Shown here: one piece after another, positions 55,313-64,000 of the stretch
How the letters are laid out: each line of letters begins with the position of its first letter
Numbering within the stretch: position 1 is the stretch's first letter
Source of the DNA: Desulfotomaculum nigrificans DSM 574
GTDB taxonomy: Bacteria > Bacillota > Desulfotomaculia > Desulfotomaculales > Desulfotomaculaceae
NCBI RefSeq assembly: GCF_000189755.2
Contig: NZ_KI912183.1
Location: forward strand, 498,257-562,256
Direction: 5' to 3'
Length of the DNA stretch: 64,000 bases
Position numbers and translations under genes: made by a program
The notes under the pieces: generated by a model
What the model was told of the DNA's origin: nothing
The model's database searches: none
The model's input: the letters and a program-made list of their open reading frames with translations, nothing else

Positions 55313-55453
55313 TTAAGACATGACTAAAATGATGATTAATATTAAAAGGGTAAGGGATAAGGCCACATAGTCCTCGATTCTTTCTGTGGCAAACAGAGAA
55401 ATGAAATGGTAGTCGTTGTTGTCTTTGTCATTATTTATTGGTTCTTGGTTCAT
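55313..55453 (-). CDS. 46-residue single-pass membrane protein behind the second YeiH gene
   Basis: Encodes MNQEPINNDKDNNDYHFISL, a linker (FATERIEDYVAL) and one membrane helix of about 16 hydrophobic residues (SLTLLILIIILVM). GAGGTG lies 5 bases before the ATG. It begins 16 bases after the stop of the YeiH gene on the same strand, so the two form one transcript. Small helper subunits are known in other transporter families. A role as partner of YeiH is inferred from position only. Confidence 0.65.
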   Translation of the reverse strand: MNQEPINNDKDNNDYHFISLFATERIEDYVALSLTLLILIIILVMS

Positions 55454-55469
55454 GGGAACACCTCATCTG

Positions 55470-56600
55470 CTAGGGCTGTTTGTCTACGAAAAGAAGCACG
55501 ATGATTAAAACCAGTAATGCTTTTAAACAGGCAGCTGCTGAGCCGACAATTAAGGGCTTGCCCCCGGCCTTTCGCAGTTCATTAAAAGAAATTTGCATAC
55601 CCAGGCCGGCCAAACCAATGGCAAATAACCAGCTATAAAGTTTGTGGATAAGTCGTAACTCATGCGAGGGCGGTGAAGTAGAACCTAGAAAGCCAAAGGA
55701 AGTGAGGACCACAACTACCAGAAAACCCAGAACAAAAACTGGGAATCTGCTCCATAGTCCGGTATTAATATTAACGTCATCTTCTGGTAATTGAGCGGTA
55801 CGGCTGCTATACACGGCCAAGGCCAAAACCACAAAGGGTAAAAAAATGACTCTGGTTAAATTGTAAATCTCACCGGTTTTTAAACTTTCCGAGACATGGT
55901 TGGTACTACCTGGGTCAAAGGCTAAACAAACAGCCAGTACCTGGCCGGAATTAACAATGCCAGTACCGGCCCAGACACCGAACTGGTGCGGGCTTAAATC
56001 CAACAGAGTGCCTAATAAAGGAAAAATAAATAAACTAACCAATCCAAAGGAAAGAATGGTGGCAATAGAATAAACCACATCAGTAGTTTTGGCCCGGACA
56101 GCAGGGGCAGCGGCCACAATGGCGGAAACACCGCAGATGCTTGTGCCGGCTGATAACACGGCGGCTGCCTCGGGGTTCATGCCTGTTTTACGGCCCAGCC
56201 ATAACGTAAATAAAACGGTAAAAACTATAAAGGTTAAAACCAAAATTATGGCCGTGCCACCTAAGCGGGCTACATCCACCACGCTATATAAGGAACCTAA
56301 CAGGATAACACCCATCTTCATGAATAAGCTAGAAGTTCTGACTCCGGGGGCAGCCCACCTGGGAATGGTCAAAATATTGCGCATAAGCATACCGATAATT
56401 ATTGATAAAAGTATGTAATTTAAGTGCAGAATATCAATTAAAAGTTTCTTAGAATAAGGATTGGCAGCAAAATAAGTTTCCAGACCCCGCCACTGATAGA
56501 AGCCAAAATCCTCACCGCCTTTTGCAAAAAAGGCAATGGCAAACATTAGGAAGATCCCTGGTATAGTCCGGATAACTAAGGGGACTTTGTTCAAAGACAT
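55470..56600 (-). CDS. YeiH-family putative anion exporter (short form)
   Basis: 376 residues with about 10 membrane helices and the family signature LSAGTSICGVSAIVAAAPAV. Lacks the N-terminal extension of the copy at 49662-50996. GGGAGG lies 4 bases before the ATG, and an extended -10 (TGCTATAAT on the minus strand, 56634-56642) is upstream. Both YeiH genes are on the minus strand and flank the sensor operon. Substrate not established; sulfate or another anion is the usual guess. Confidence 0.87.
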   Translation of the reverse strand: MSLNKVPLVIRTIPGIFLMFAIAFFAKGGEDFGFYQWRGLETYFAANPYSKKLLIDILHLNYILLSIIIGMLMRNILTIPRWAAPGVRTSSLFMKMGVILLGSLYSVVDVARLGGTAIILVLTFIVFTVLFTLWLGRKTGMNPEAAAVLSAGTSICGVSAIVAAAPAVRAKTTDVVYSIATILSFGLVSLFIFPLLGTLLDLSPHQFGVWAGTGIVNSGQVLAVCLAFDPGSTNHVSESLKTGEIYNLTRVIFLPFVVLALAVYSSRTAQLPEDDVNINTGLWSRFPVFVLGFLVVVVLTSFGFLGSTSPPSHELRLIHKLYSWLFAIGLAGLGMQISFNELRKAGGKPLIVGSAAACLKALLVLIIVLLFVDKQP

Positions 56601-56633
56601 GTTTCCTCCCGATAAGATAACCTAAACATGTTT

Positions 56634-56642
56634 ATTATAGCA
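56634..56642 (-). promoter_or_regulatory. Extended -10 of the short-form YeiH gene
   Basis: Minus strand TGCTATAAT, with the -10 hexamer at 56634-56639, about 33 bases before the ATG. No good -35 was found, as is common with extended -10 promoters. Confidence 0.55.
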
Positions 56643-56849
56643 TCATTTATTATTATTAGGTAATTTTTGAAAATAATTTAAGGTTGGTTAAAGTTAAAAC
56701 TTCTTATTTTTAGATTCAGACAGATAAGGACTAGTATGTTTATATTACAAAAACCTAAAACTAAAAGTAATAGTTTGCAAAAGTGGTATAAATGTGGGAA
56801 AATGTTAGTGCTTAATGATTATTTTCCAACCTTTTGGAGGGTTATATAT

Positions 56850-58229
56850 ATGGCAGACAAGATTGAATATAAGGTACCGGAAATTAAATCTGAAGGGCAA
56901 AAATTCTACCATGTGATAACCTTTGGTTGCCAGATGAACGAAAGGGACTCTGAATCTCTGGCTGGTATGCTGGAAGACATGGGATACCTCCCTACGGAGT
57001 CCCGGGAAGAGGCCGATATCATCATTCTCAACACCTGTTGTGTACGGGAAACTGCCGAAAGTAAGGTTTTCGGCCTGCTTGGCCGTTTGCGCCAGCTTAA
57101 AGTGGCCAAACCCGACTTAATTATTGGGGTAGCCGGTTGTATGTCCCAACAAGAAGAGGTGGCGAAAAAAATTCGTCATAGTTTTCCTTTTGTGGATATT
57201 ATTTTTGGTACCCATAACATCCACGAGCTACCCAGAATGATTCAGCAAGTGCGGGAAAACCAGGAGGCCGTGCTGGAAGTTTGGGCCACCGAAAAAGGTA
57301 TCGCTGAGAACGTGCCTGTTCGCCGTAAGGACAAGTTAAAAGCTTGGGTTACCATCATGTATGGATGTAACAATTTCTGTACTTATTGTATTGTTCCCTA
57401 TGTGCGGGGCCGGGAACGCAGCCGTAATCCGGAAAATATTATTGAAGAGATAAAAGGACTGGTGGCCCAAGGGTATAAAGAAGTAACTCTGCTGGGACAA
57501 AATGTTAACTCCTATGGTAAAGATCTGCAAATGGACTACCGTTTTGCTGATTTACTGCTGGACCTAGATAAAATTACCGGGTTAAAGCGCATTCGCTTTA
57601 TGACCTCGCATCCTCGGGACTTTGACCAGCGGTTGATTGATGTCATTGCCTCCACCAACAAGGTTTGTGAACACTTCCATTTACCTGCCCAGGCCGGCAG
57701 CAACCGAATTTTGAAGCTGATGAACCGAGGCTATACCAGAGAACATTACCTGCAGTTAATTGACAATATCCGTAAAGCCATTCCTGGTGCCAGCATCACG
57801 TCAGATATCATGGTGGGCTTCCCCGGTGAAACCGAAGAGGACTTTGCAGATACCCTTGATCTGGTGCGCCGGGTTCGTTACGACAGTGCCTTTACTTTTG
57901 TGTACAACATTCGCAGTGGCACCCCGGCGGCCAAAATGGAGCAGGTACCGGAAGAAGTTAAGAGTGCCAGAATTCAAAAATTAATCGACTTGCAAAACCA
58001 AATTTCTCTGGAGAATAACCGACAAGAAGAAGGAAAAGTCTTAGAAGTGCTGGTGGAGGGTGAAACAAAAACCAACCCGGACAAGCTGGCGGGCCGTTCC
58101 CGCACCAACAAGCTGGTGGTATTTGATGGCTCTCCTGACCTGACCGGCCAACTTGTGCCAATAAAAATAACTAAAGGTCGCCTAAACTTACTGGAGGGAG
58201 AACTGGTGCCCGGTGGCGCCGTTAAATAA
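56850..58229 (+). CDS. miaB: tRNA-2-methylthio-N6-dimethylallyladenosine synthase
   Basis: 459 residues. UPF0004 domain with cluster Cys in [20 protein letters not shown] and GVAGCMSQQ. Radical-SAM CNNFCTYC, then [10 protein letters not shown], and a TRAM domain at the end. It adds a methylthio group to i6A37 in tRNA. Start ATG 56850 behind GGAGGG; the longer frame from 56736 is non-coding. The order miaB-ymcA-mutS is that of Bacillus. miaA is not present here. Confidence 0.95.
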   Translation: MADKIEYKVPEIKSEGQKFYHVITFGCQMNERDSESLAGMLEDMGYLPTESREEADIIILNTCCVRETAESKVFGLLGRLRQLKVAKPDLIIGVAGCMSQQEEVAKKIRHSFPFVDIIFGTHNIHELPRMIQQVRENQEAVLEVWATEKGIAENVPVRRKDKLKAWVTIMYGCNNFCTYCIVPYVRGRERSRNPENIIEEIKGLVAQGYKEVTLLGQNVNSYGKDLQMDYRFADLLLDLDKITGLKRIRFMTSHPRDFDQRLIDVIASTNKVCEHFHLPAQAGSNRILKLMNRGYTREHYLQLIDNIRKAIPGASITSDIMVGFPGETEEDFADTLDLVRRVRYDSAFTFVYNIRSGTPAAKMEQVPEEVKSARIQKLIDLQNQISLENNRQEEGKVLEVLVEGETKTNPDKLAGRSRTNKLVVFDGSPDLTGQLVPIKITKGRLNLLEGELVPGGAVK

Positions 58230-58264
58230 GTCTCTGATAACATGATGTGGAGGAGGTGAAAAGA

Positions 58265-58627
58265 ATGAGTGACTTAATTTTAGAAAAGGCATTCGAGTTA
58301 GGGAAGCTTATTGCTGAGTCCGACAGATACAAAACTATGCGGGAAAAAGAAGCTGCTATGATGGCTGATGTCGATGCTGTTATGTTAATTGAACGATATC
58401 AGGATCTGCAAAGATCCCATCAGATGGCAAGAATGCAAGGTCAAGAACTTACTGAGTCACAGCTCAATGAAGTTTACGAGCTGGAAGATAAAATGATGCA
58501 ACATCCTCTGATAAAGGAGTTTGCTCTGATTCAAGAGGATTTTCAAAAGTTCCTGAACCAAGTAAATGATCATATCAGTGAGGGAATCGAAGGCCCCCGA
58601 CCGGCCCATAGCTGTGGACATACCTGA
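58265..58627 (+). CDS. YlbF/YmcA-family protein
   Basis: 120 residues, helical, with ILEKAFELGKLIAESDRYKT at the start, which is the YlbF/YmcA pattern. In B. subtilis YmcA, YlbF and YaaT form a complex that affects RNase Y action, competence, biofilm and sporulation. rny is in this window. Start ATG 58265 behind GGAGGAGGTGA. Position between miaB and mutS equals ymcA. The C-terminal tail has CGH and may bind metal. Confidence 0.85.
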   Translation: MSDLILEKAFELGKLIAESDRYKTMREKEAAMMADVDAVMLIERYQDLQRSHQMARMQGQELTESQLNEVYELEDKMMQHPLIKEFALIQEDFQKFLNQVNDHISEGIEGPRPAHSCGHT

Positions 58628-58677
58628 GGCTAAAGCGGTCTGTCAGAGGTCTCTGACATTAATTAAAACCTATTATC

Positions 58678-58705
58678 ACCCCCGGCAAGGGCCGGGGGTT
58701 TTCCT
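58678..58705 (+). terminator. Terminator after YlbF-family gene
   Basis: A 9-bp GC-rich stem ACCCCCGGC/GCCGGGGGT followed by TTTTCC. A smaller hairpin TGTCAGA/TCTGACA (58641-58658) precedes it. Confidence 0.85.
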
Positions 58706-58754
58706 TTAGGTGACCACCCACCTGTGTTATAATTGGTACAGGAGGGAGATATTA

Positions 58755-61376
58755 GTGGCTTTAACCCCGATGATGCGTCAGTACTTAGAAATCAAAGAGC
58801 AATACCCTGATGCCATTTTGTTTTTTCGGTTAGGGGATTTTTATGAAATGTTTTTCGAGGATGCTAAACTGGCATCCCGGGAATTAGAGATAACTCTTAC
58901 TGGTCGGGATGCCGGTGAGCCTGAGCGGGTTCCCATGTGTGGTGTCCCTTTTCATGCCGCTGATAATTATATTGCCAAACTAATAGATAAAGGATATAAA
59001 ATTGCCATCTGTGAACAGGTGGAGGATCCTAAGTCGGCCAAAGGCCTGGTTAAGCGGGAAGTAATTCGGGTGATTACCCCTGGTACTGTGATTGATGGGA
59101 ACATGCTGAGTGACAAAGATAATAATTATTTGGTAGCAGTTTGCCGGATAGGCCAGAGTTACGGCTTGGCAGTATCAGATTTATCAACCGGATTGTTTCA
59201 AGTAACCCAGATGACAGGCCAGTGGGCCCTGAATCAATTATTGGACGAATTAATCAGGTTAGCTCCCAGGGAAGTGGTGCTACCACATAGCCTGTGGCAG
59301 GATGAAGGGGTGAAAAAATCTTTCCAAGAGCTAGAAGGGACTACCATTACCAGTTTAGCTGATCAGATCTTTACCCAGGAACAGGCCCAGCAGGCCATAA
59401 CGGAACATTTTGGCCAGGCTAAAACAACTGCCCTGGACTGCTGGCAAAGCCCAGCGGTTTGCGGCGCCGCCGGCGGACTCTTACACTATTTACTGGAGAC
59501 GCAAAAACGTAAACTTCAGCACATCACGGAAATCACTTCTTATTTCACCCAATCTTACATGATTTTAGATGGTATCGCCAGGCGTAATCTGGAAATATGC
59601 AAGTCACTCCGGGATGGCGGGAAAAAGGGTAGCTTACTATCAGTTCTGGATTTAACCAGGTCAGCCATGGGAGGTAGACTGTTAAAAGCCTGGTTGGAAC
59701 AACCCCTAATTGATATAAAGGCCATTAATGAACGGTTGGACGCCGTACAGGAACTGGTTGACTCTGTGTTACTGAGGGACGAGTTAGCTACAGCTTTAAA
59801 AAACGTCTATGATATGGAGCGGTTGACCGCCCGGGCCGCTTACGGCAGTGCCAATGCCCGGGATATGTTAGCCTTGCTGGCCTCTTTGCAAATGCTGCCC
59901 CCCCTGCGGCAGGCCTTAACCAACTGTCAGAGTAAGCTGTTAAAAAGGATATATGACCAATTTGATACTTTGGAGGATCTCAAAGGCCTGTTAGAATCAT
60001 CCATTGCTGAGGATGCCCCGATAACCCTTAGGGACGGAGGGTTAATTAAAGCGGGCTACAGTCAGGAAGTTGACCAGTTAAGGGCGGTGGCCAGGGATGG
60101 CAAGTCCTGGCTGGCCGGTCTAGAAAGCCGGGAAAAGGAAAAGACCGGTATTAAATCTCTGAAAGTAGGATTTAACAAAGTCTTTGGTTATTATCTGGAA
60201 GTAACCAAGGCCAATTTAAATCTGGTGCCGGAGTATTACCAGCGGCGCCAAACACTGGCCAATGCCGAGCGGTTTATCACCCCTGAACTTAAAGAATATG
60301 AAAGCATGATTTTAGGGGCCGAGGACCGGTTGGTAGAATTGGAATATAACCTGTTTGTTGATGTACGCAACCAGGTGGCAGCGGAAGTGTCCCGGATTCA
60401 ACATACAGCCTTACTGGTGGCCCAGGTAGATGTATTGGTAGCCCTAGCGGAAGTAGCTGCCCGCCAGGGATATGTACGCCCCGAAGTAAACAATAGCGGT
60501 GTGATTGAAATAACCGAAGGCCGCCACCCGGTGGTGGAAATTAACCTGGGGCCTGGTTGTTTTGTACCAAACGATACCTATATAGATACCGACCGGCACA
60601 GATTGGCCCTCATCACCGGTCCCAATATGGGTGGTAAGAGTACCTATCAACGTCAGGTGGCCCTAATTGTATTAATGGCCCAGGTGGGTAGTTTTGTACC
60701 CGCCAGCAAAGCCAGTATTGGCATTGTGGACCGGATATTTGCCCGGGTTGGTGCTTCCGATGATCTTACCTCAGGCCAAAGTACATTCATGGTGGAGATG
60801 TTGGAAACTAAACAAATTATGGATCATGCTACGTCCCAAAGTTTAGTCATTATTGATGAGCTGGGCCGGGGAACTTCCAACTTGGAGGGTATGGCCATTG
60901 CTCAAGCGGTTATCGAGTTTTTGCATGATGTGGTAGGATGCCGCACCCTGTTTTCCACTCACTATCATGAATTGGCCGAGTTAGAAGGCCGGTTGGCCGG
61001 GTTAAAAAATTACGCCACAGCTGTCAAGGAGCAGGGGGATGAGGTCACCTTTTTGCGTAAAGTGATTCGGGATCAGGCCAGTAAAAGTTATGGCATCCAT
61101 TGTGCTCGGTTGGCCGGACTCCCCGGGCAGATAATCCAGCGGGCCAACCAGTTGGTGCAACAACTGGAGTTTAACCAGCGGGCTGCCCAGGAGGTGGTGG
61201 CCGGTAAAACCCAGGTGGCGGCCTCAGTCGAACAGTTGGCCTTGTTCCCGGAAAAAAATGAAGAACATGATGAATTTAAGAAAGAAATTGTGGCCCTGGA
61301 TATTGCCAACATGACTCCCTTAGAAAGTCTAAATTATTTGTACCAACTGCAACGCAGGCTACAGGGTAAGAAGTAA
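58755..61376 (+). CDS. mutS: DNA mismatch repair protein MutS
   Basis: 873 residues. The mismatch-reading FYEMF motif lies in the N-terminal domain. The core includes RGTSNLEGMAIAQAVIEFL, Walker A TGPNMGGKSTY, and STHYHELAELE. MutS finds mispaired bases. Start GTG 58755 behind GGAGGG; the longer frame from 58710 overlaps the promoter (TGTTATAAT, -10 at 58728-58733). mutL, which usually follows, is absent; a hydantoinase-family gene comes next instead. Confidence 0.97.
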   Translation: MALTPMMRQYLEIKEQYPDAILFFRLGDFYEMFFEDAKLASRELEITLTGRDAGEPERVPMCGVPFHAADNYIAKLIDKGYKIAICEQVEDPKSAKGLVKREVIRVITPGTVIDGNMLSDKDNNYLVAVCRIGQSYGLAVSDLSTGLFQVTQMTGQWALNQLLDELIRLAPREVVLPHSLWQDEGVKKSFQELEGTTITSLADQIFTQEQAQQAITEHFGQAKTTALDCWQSPAVCGAAGGLLHYLLETQKRKLQHITEITSYFTQSYMILDGIARRNLEICKSLRDGGKKGSLLSVLDLTRSAMGGRLLKAWLEQPLIDIKAINERLDAVQELVDSVLLRDELATALKNVYDMERLTARAAYGSANARDMLALLASLQMLPPLRQALTNCQSKLLKRIYDQFDTLEDLKGLLESSIAEDAPITLRDGGLIKAGYSQEVDQLRAVARDGKSWLAGLESREKEKTGIKSLKVGFNKVFGYYLEVTKANLNLVPEYYQRRQTLANAERFITPELKEYESMILGAEDRLVELEYNLFVDVRNQVAAEVSRIQHTALLVAQVDVLVALAEVAARQGYVRPEVNNSGVIEITEGRHPVVEINLGPGCFVPNDTYIDTDRHRLALITGPNMGGKSTYQRQVALIVLMAQVGSFVPASKASIGIVDRIFARVGASDDLTSGQSTFMVEMLETKQIMDHATSQSLVIIDELGRGTSNLEGMAIAQAVIEFLHDVVGCRTLFSTHYHELAELEGRLAGLKNYATAVKEQGDEVTFLRKVIRDQASKSYGIHCARLAGLPGQIIQRANQLVQQLEFNQRAAQEVVAGKTQVAASVEQLALFPEKNEEHDEFKKEIVALDIANMTPLESLNYLYQLQRRLQGKK

Positions 61377-61444
61377 AAAGTTAAATTATGAAAAATATCG
61401 ACTCTATAACCATATTTTAGTACATTATTAAATGGTATTGTGAT

Positions 61445-61461
61445 AAACTTAAATTAAGTTT
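61445..61461. promoter_or_regulatory. 17-bp palindrome upstream of the hydantoinase-family gene
   Basis: AAACTTAA-A-TTAAGTTT, a perfect inverted repeat in the 166-bp gap after mutS. Size and symmetry fit an operator. AT-rich, so chance is possible. Confidence 0.35.
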
Positions 61462-61542
61462 CTTTAAGATAGATAAATGTTAATTTGGCACTGATACTAC
61501 CCCATTACATAAAGCTGCTTGGGGAAGATAGGGAGGCCCGGC

Positions 61543-63228
61543 ATGTTTATCGGCATTGATGTTGGCGGCACCTGTACAGATGCTGTGTTACTGGATGGTG
61601 GTGCTGTACGTGCCACCGCCAAGGTAGAAACTCAGGAAGATTTATTAATATCTTTGGGGGATGCCCTGGACAACTTATTAAAGGGAATTCCCGGTCATAA
61701 GGTAGATAGGGTTGTTTTTAGCACTACCATCGTAACTAACCTGATTGCAGAACATAAGTACGAACCGGTGGGTGTTCTTTTAATGCCCGGTCCTGGCCGG
61801 GCCTTTGCAGATATAGTTAAAGACGAAAATGTGTATTTCCTGCCCGGGGCCATCGATTACCGGGGACGGGAAATTATTCCCTTAAGTAAAACAGAAATAG
61901 AAAAGGCTATTGGGTGGTTAGAGAAAAAAGGCTACAACCGGGTGGCGGTGGTAGGTAAGTTCTCCCCCCGCAACAATGCCCATGAAATTAAAGTAGCCCA
62001 GTATATTCTTGAGCGCCACCCCGACTGGCGGGTGGAGACCGGTCACCAGGCCGGCGGCCAATTAAATTTCCCCAGGCGAATTGCTAATACCGTATTAACC
62101 TGTGCTGTTAGGGATAAGTATCGTTATTTTACCAATGCCGTACGAGATGCCTTGAAACGTCGAGGTATTACTGGCAGTGTATCCATATTAAAGGCCGATG
62201 GTGGCACCTTACCACTGGAGGCCTCAGAGCAAGTCCCAGTGGAGACTATTTTTTCCGGTCCGGCAGCCAGTACGCTAGGCGTGCAGGCCCTGACCCCGCC
62301 GGGGGAAACATCCCTGGTAGTGGATATTGGCGGTACCACCACTGATTTGGCCTTAATACTTTCCGGTCAACCACTCATGGCCTCCAAAGGGGTTAAAATT
62401 GGCGACCGCTTCACCCAGGTACGGGCCCTGTCAGTAAAATCAGTGCCGGTGGGCGGGGATAGCGTGGTAGAACGTGTAGGGCGCCAGTTTATTATCTATT
62501 CGGAACGAGTCGGACAGGCCTTTTGCCTGGGCGGGCCGCTACCCACCCCCACTGATGCTTTAAGGGTGATGGGCCTAACCCAGATCGGCGATGAGGACCG
62601 GGCCCGTGAGGCTATGGCTAACCTGGGAACTCCGTTAGGTCTGAACCCGGTGGAGGTAGCCCGCACCGTTATTGACTTGGTGGTGGATTCAGTGGTGGCG
62701 GAAATAGAGAAGATGTTTTTAGAATGGGAACAGGAGCCGGCCTACCGGGTGTGGGAGGTTCTGCAAAAGAGAAAAGTTCGCCCGCAAAATGTTGTTGGAG
62801 TAGGCGGGGGTGCTGTGGGTTTCGTGCCTCAGATAGCGGCCCGCATGGGTTGCCAACCAATCCTGCCACCTTACGCACCGGTGGCTAATGCCATTGGCGC
62901 AGCGGTGGCCAAACCTACCCTGCAGGTGACCCTACGGGCGGATACCGAGCGGCAAACCTTTAGTATTGAGGAAGAGGGCTACCAGGGTAAATTGGCGGGA
63001 AAACTGGATGAAACTGGGGCAGTGGAACTGGCCAAAACCTGGCTGTTTAAACGAGCGGCTAAAATGAATCTCACTGATTATGTTAAGGATATTGAAATAA
63101 CCCGTAAGGATGTTTTTAATATCGTACGAGATTGGCAAACCACCGGTAAACTTTACGATATATCTGTGCAAACACCCCGAGGGATTTTAGGCCATATCGG
63201 CAGAGGGGGGAGATTGCTAAGTGATTAA
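61543..63228 (+). CDS. Hydantoinase/oxoprolinase family protein (HyuA-like)
   Basis: 561 residues. The N-terminal actin-like domain has FIGIDVGGTCTDAVLLDGG, VFSTTIVTNLIAE, and later VVDIGGTTTDLALI. The second ATPase-like half carries VGGDSVVERVG and GVGGGAVGFVPQIA. Members cleave hydantoins, oxoproline or related lactams, or carboxylate acetone/acetophenone with a B subunit. No HyuB partner is seen within the window. Start ATG 61543 behind GGGAGG; the longer frame from 61519 lacks a ribosome site. Overlaps the next gene by 8 bases. Confidence 0.85.
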   Translation: MFIGIDVGGTCTDAVLLDGGAVRATAKVETQEDLLISLGDALDNLLKGIPGHKVDRVVFSTTIVTNLIAEHKYEPVGVLLMPGPGRAFADIVKDENVYFLPGAIDYRGREIIPLSKTEIEKAIGWLEKKGYNRVAVVGKFSPRNNAHEIKVAQYILERHPDWRVETGHQAGGQLNFPRRIANTVLTCAVRDKYRYFTNAVRDALKRRGITGSVSILKADGGTLPLEASEQVPVETIFSGPAASTLGVQALTPPGETSLVVDIGGTTTDLALILSGQPLMASKGVKIGDRFTQVRALSVKSVPVGGDSVVERVGRQFIIYSERVGQAFCLGGPLPTPTDALRVMGLTQIGDEDRAREAMANLGTPLGLNPVEVARTVIDLVVDSVVAEIEKMFLEWEQEPAYRVWEVLQKRKVRPQNVVGVGGGAVGFVPQIAARMGCQPILPPYAPVANAIGAAVAKPTLQVTLRADTERQTFSIEEEGYQGKLAGKLDETGAVELAKTWLFKRAAKMNLTDYVKDIEITRKDVFNIVRDWQTTGKLYDISVQTPRGILGHIGRGGRLLSD

Positions 63229-64000
63229 GAAAACCGGCTTAATTTTCTTCCCGGCCTTTGACTGGGCCATTTCCGCCACCCACCCGGAAAGAGAGGAGAG
63301 ATTATTATATACCAGGGATCAAATGTTTGAAGAAGGTATTTTGGATTTACCGGAAATAGTAGAATACTCCCCGCGGTTGGCCAGCGAACAGGACATTGCC
63401 CGGGTACATTTCTGTGTACCGGGGGTGGCTGATCAGGTTGTGGAGGCCCACCGTATTGCAGCGGGGGCAGCCTTAAATTTAGGCGATCGGATCATGGCGG
63501 GGGAAATCCATAATGGTTTTGCCCTGGTTCGTCCGCCCGGACACCATGCCATGCGGGTGGTTCATGGTAACCGTGGTTTTTGTAACATTAATAATGAAGC
63601 TATTCTGATAGAATACCTGCGCCGGGCCCATGGAGTGAAAAAAATCGCCATTGTGGATACCGATGTGCATCATGGTGACGGCACGCAAGACATTTTTTAT
63701 CACGACCCCGATGTGCTATTTATTTCTTTTCACCAGGACGGTCGTACCCTCTACCCGGGCACCGGCTTTACTTATGAACTAGGGGGGCCGGGAGCTTATG
63801 CCAGAACCATTAATATTCCGCTGCCACCAGGTGCCACTGATGCCAGCTTACATTATGTGGTGGATAATTTAATCCTGCCCATATTAAAGGAATGGCAGCC
63901 GGATTTTATTGTAAATTCCGCCGGCCAGGACAACCATTTTACGGATCCCTTGGGCAACATGCGCATAACAGCCCACGGATATGCCCGGTTAACAGAAAAG
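63221..64000 (+). CDS. Histone-deacetylase-family protein, AcuC-like (3' end outside window)
   Basis: 260 codons before the window ends. Class I/II HDAC fold: LVRPPGHHAMR with the catalytic His pair, NINNEAILIEYL, IVDTDVHHGDGTQDIFY with Asp and His Zn ligands, and NSAGQDNHFTDPLG carrying another Zn Asp. AcuC deacetylases reactivate acetyl-CoA synthetase in Bacillus; other members act on polyamines. GTG start behind GGGGGGAG, overlapping the HyuA-like gene by 8 bases, so the two form an operon. The substrate is not fixed by the sequence. Confidence 0.88.
   Translation, partial: MIKKTGLIFFPAFDWAISATHPEREERLLYTRDQMFEEGILDLPEIVEYSPRLASEQDIARVHFCVPGVADQVVEAHRIAAGAALNLGDRIMAGEIHNGFALVRPPGHHAMRVVHGNRGFCNINNEAILIEYLRRAHGVKKIAIVDTDVHHGDGTQDIFYHDPDVLFISFHQDGRTLYPGTGFTYELGGPGAYARTINIPLPPGATDASLHYVVDNLILPILKEWQPDFIVNSAGQDNHFTDPLGNMRITAHGYARLTEK

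Overview
This 64 kb window looks like the chromosome of a low-to-mid GC, Gram-positive, endospore-forming Clostridia member. Gene order and content fit the Desulfotomaculum/Desulforamulus group (Peptococcaceae) best. That placement is my inference, with no database search behind it. Evidence includes strong GGAGG-type ribosome sites with many GTG and TTG starts, sporulation genes (SpoIIIE/FtsK, SpoVS, CotF-like coat proteins, TepA, YlzJ), and a core order matching the Bacillus subtilis rnj-tepA-ylzJ-spoIIIE ... rodZ-pgsA-cinA-recA-rny-ymdB-spoVS ... miaB-ymcA-mutS block. No rRNA, tRNA or CRISPR array was found.

Layout. 1-5.5 kb: RNase J (cut by the left edge), TepA, YlzJ, two coat-type genes on the minus strand, FtsK/SpoIIIE. 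5.7-7.6 kb: tRNA selenouridine synthase MnmH overlapping a RodZ-like protein. 7.7-9.6 kb: minus-strand run of small membrane or unknown proteins and a DprA-like protein. 9.7-30.1 kb: housekeeping block with YajQ, RimO, PgsA, a short FtsH-like protease with a membrane-anchored partner, CinA, DEAD-box helicase, RecA (with an SOS box), RNase Y, YmdB, SpoVS (with a sigma-H-type promoter), a dipeptidase, a PHP phosphatase, an LL-DAP-type aminotransferase, DUF3842, an HD protein, CobU, a CobC-like phosphatase and IMP dehydrogenase. 30.3-38.6 kb: AcuA acetyltransferase, a winged-helix/coiled-coil protein, a MinD/ParA-like ATPase, an IS30 element, a two-component system whose sensor has a Met/His/Gly-rich outer domain, a Nudix hydrolase and MinC. 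38.7-46.1 kb: surface-sugar locus (GT-C glycosyltransferase, GT2, CDP-glucose synthesis genes) in which a complete IS66 element has split the GT2 gene. 46.2-49.7 kb: an acyl-CoA synthetase and small or unknown genes. 49.7-56.6 kb: two YeiH-family transporters pointing inward around a NarX/NarL-type two-component system and a kinase-less PAS sensor, plus a 46-residue membrane protein behind the second transporter. 56.8-64 kb: MiaB, YmcA/YlbF-type protein, MutS, a hydantoinase/oxoprolinase-family protein and an AcuC-like deacetylase cut by the right edge.

How it fits together. Most of the window is conserved core. The accessory interest lies in the YeiH/sensor locus with tandem operator-like repeats, the FtsH-like pair, the two insertion sequences (one with an exact 8-bp target duplication and a reading frame that closes when the element is removed), and several regulatory sites. 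Many genes here place GGAGGTG just before a TTG or GTG start, so the longest reading frame often begins inside the ribosome site. I moved starts where this was clear and say so in each entry.
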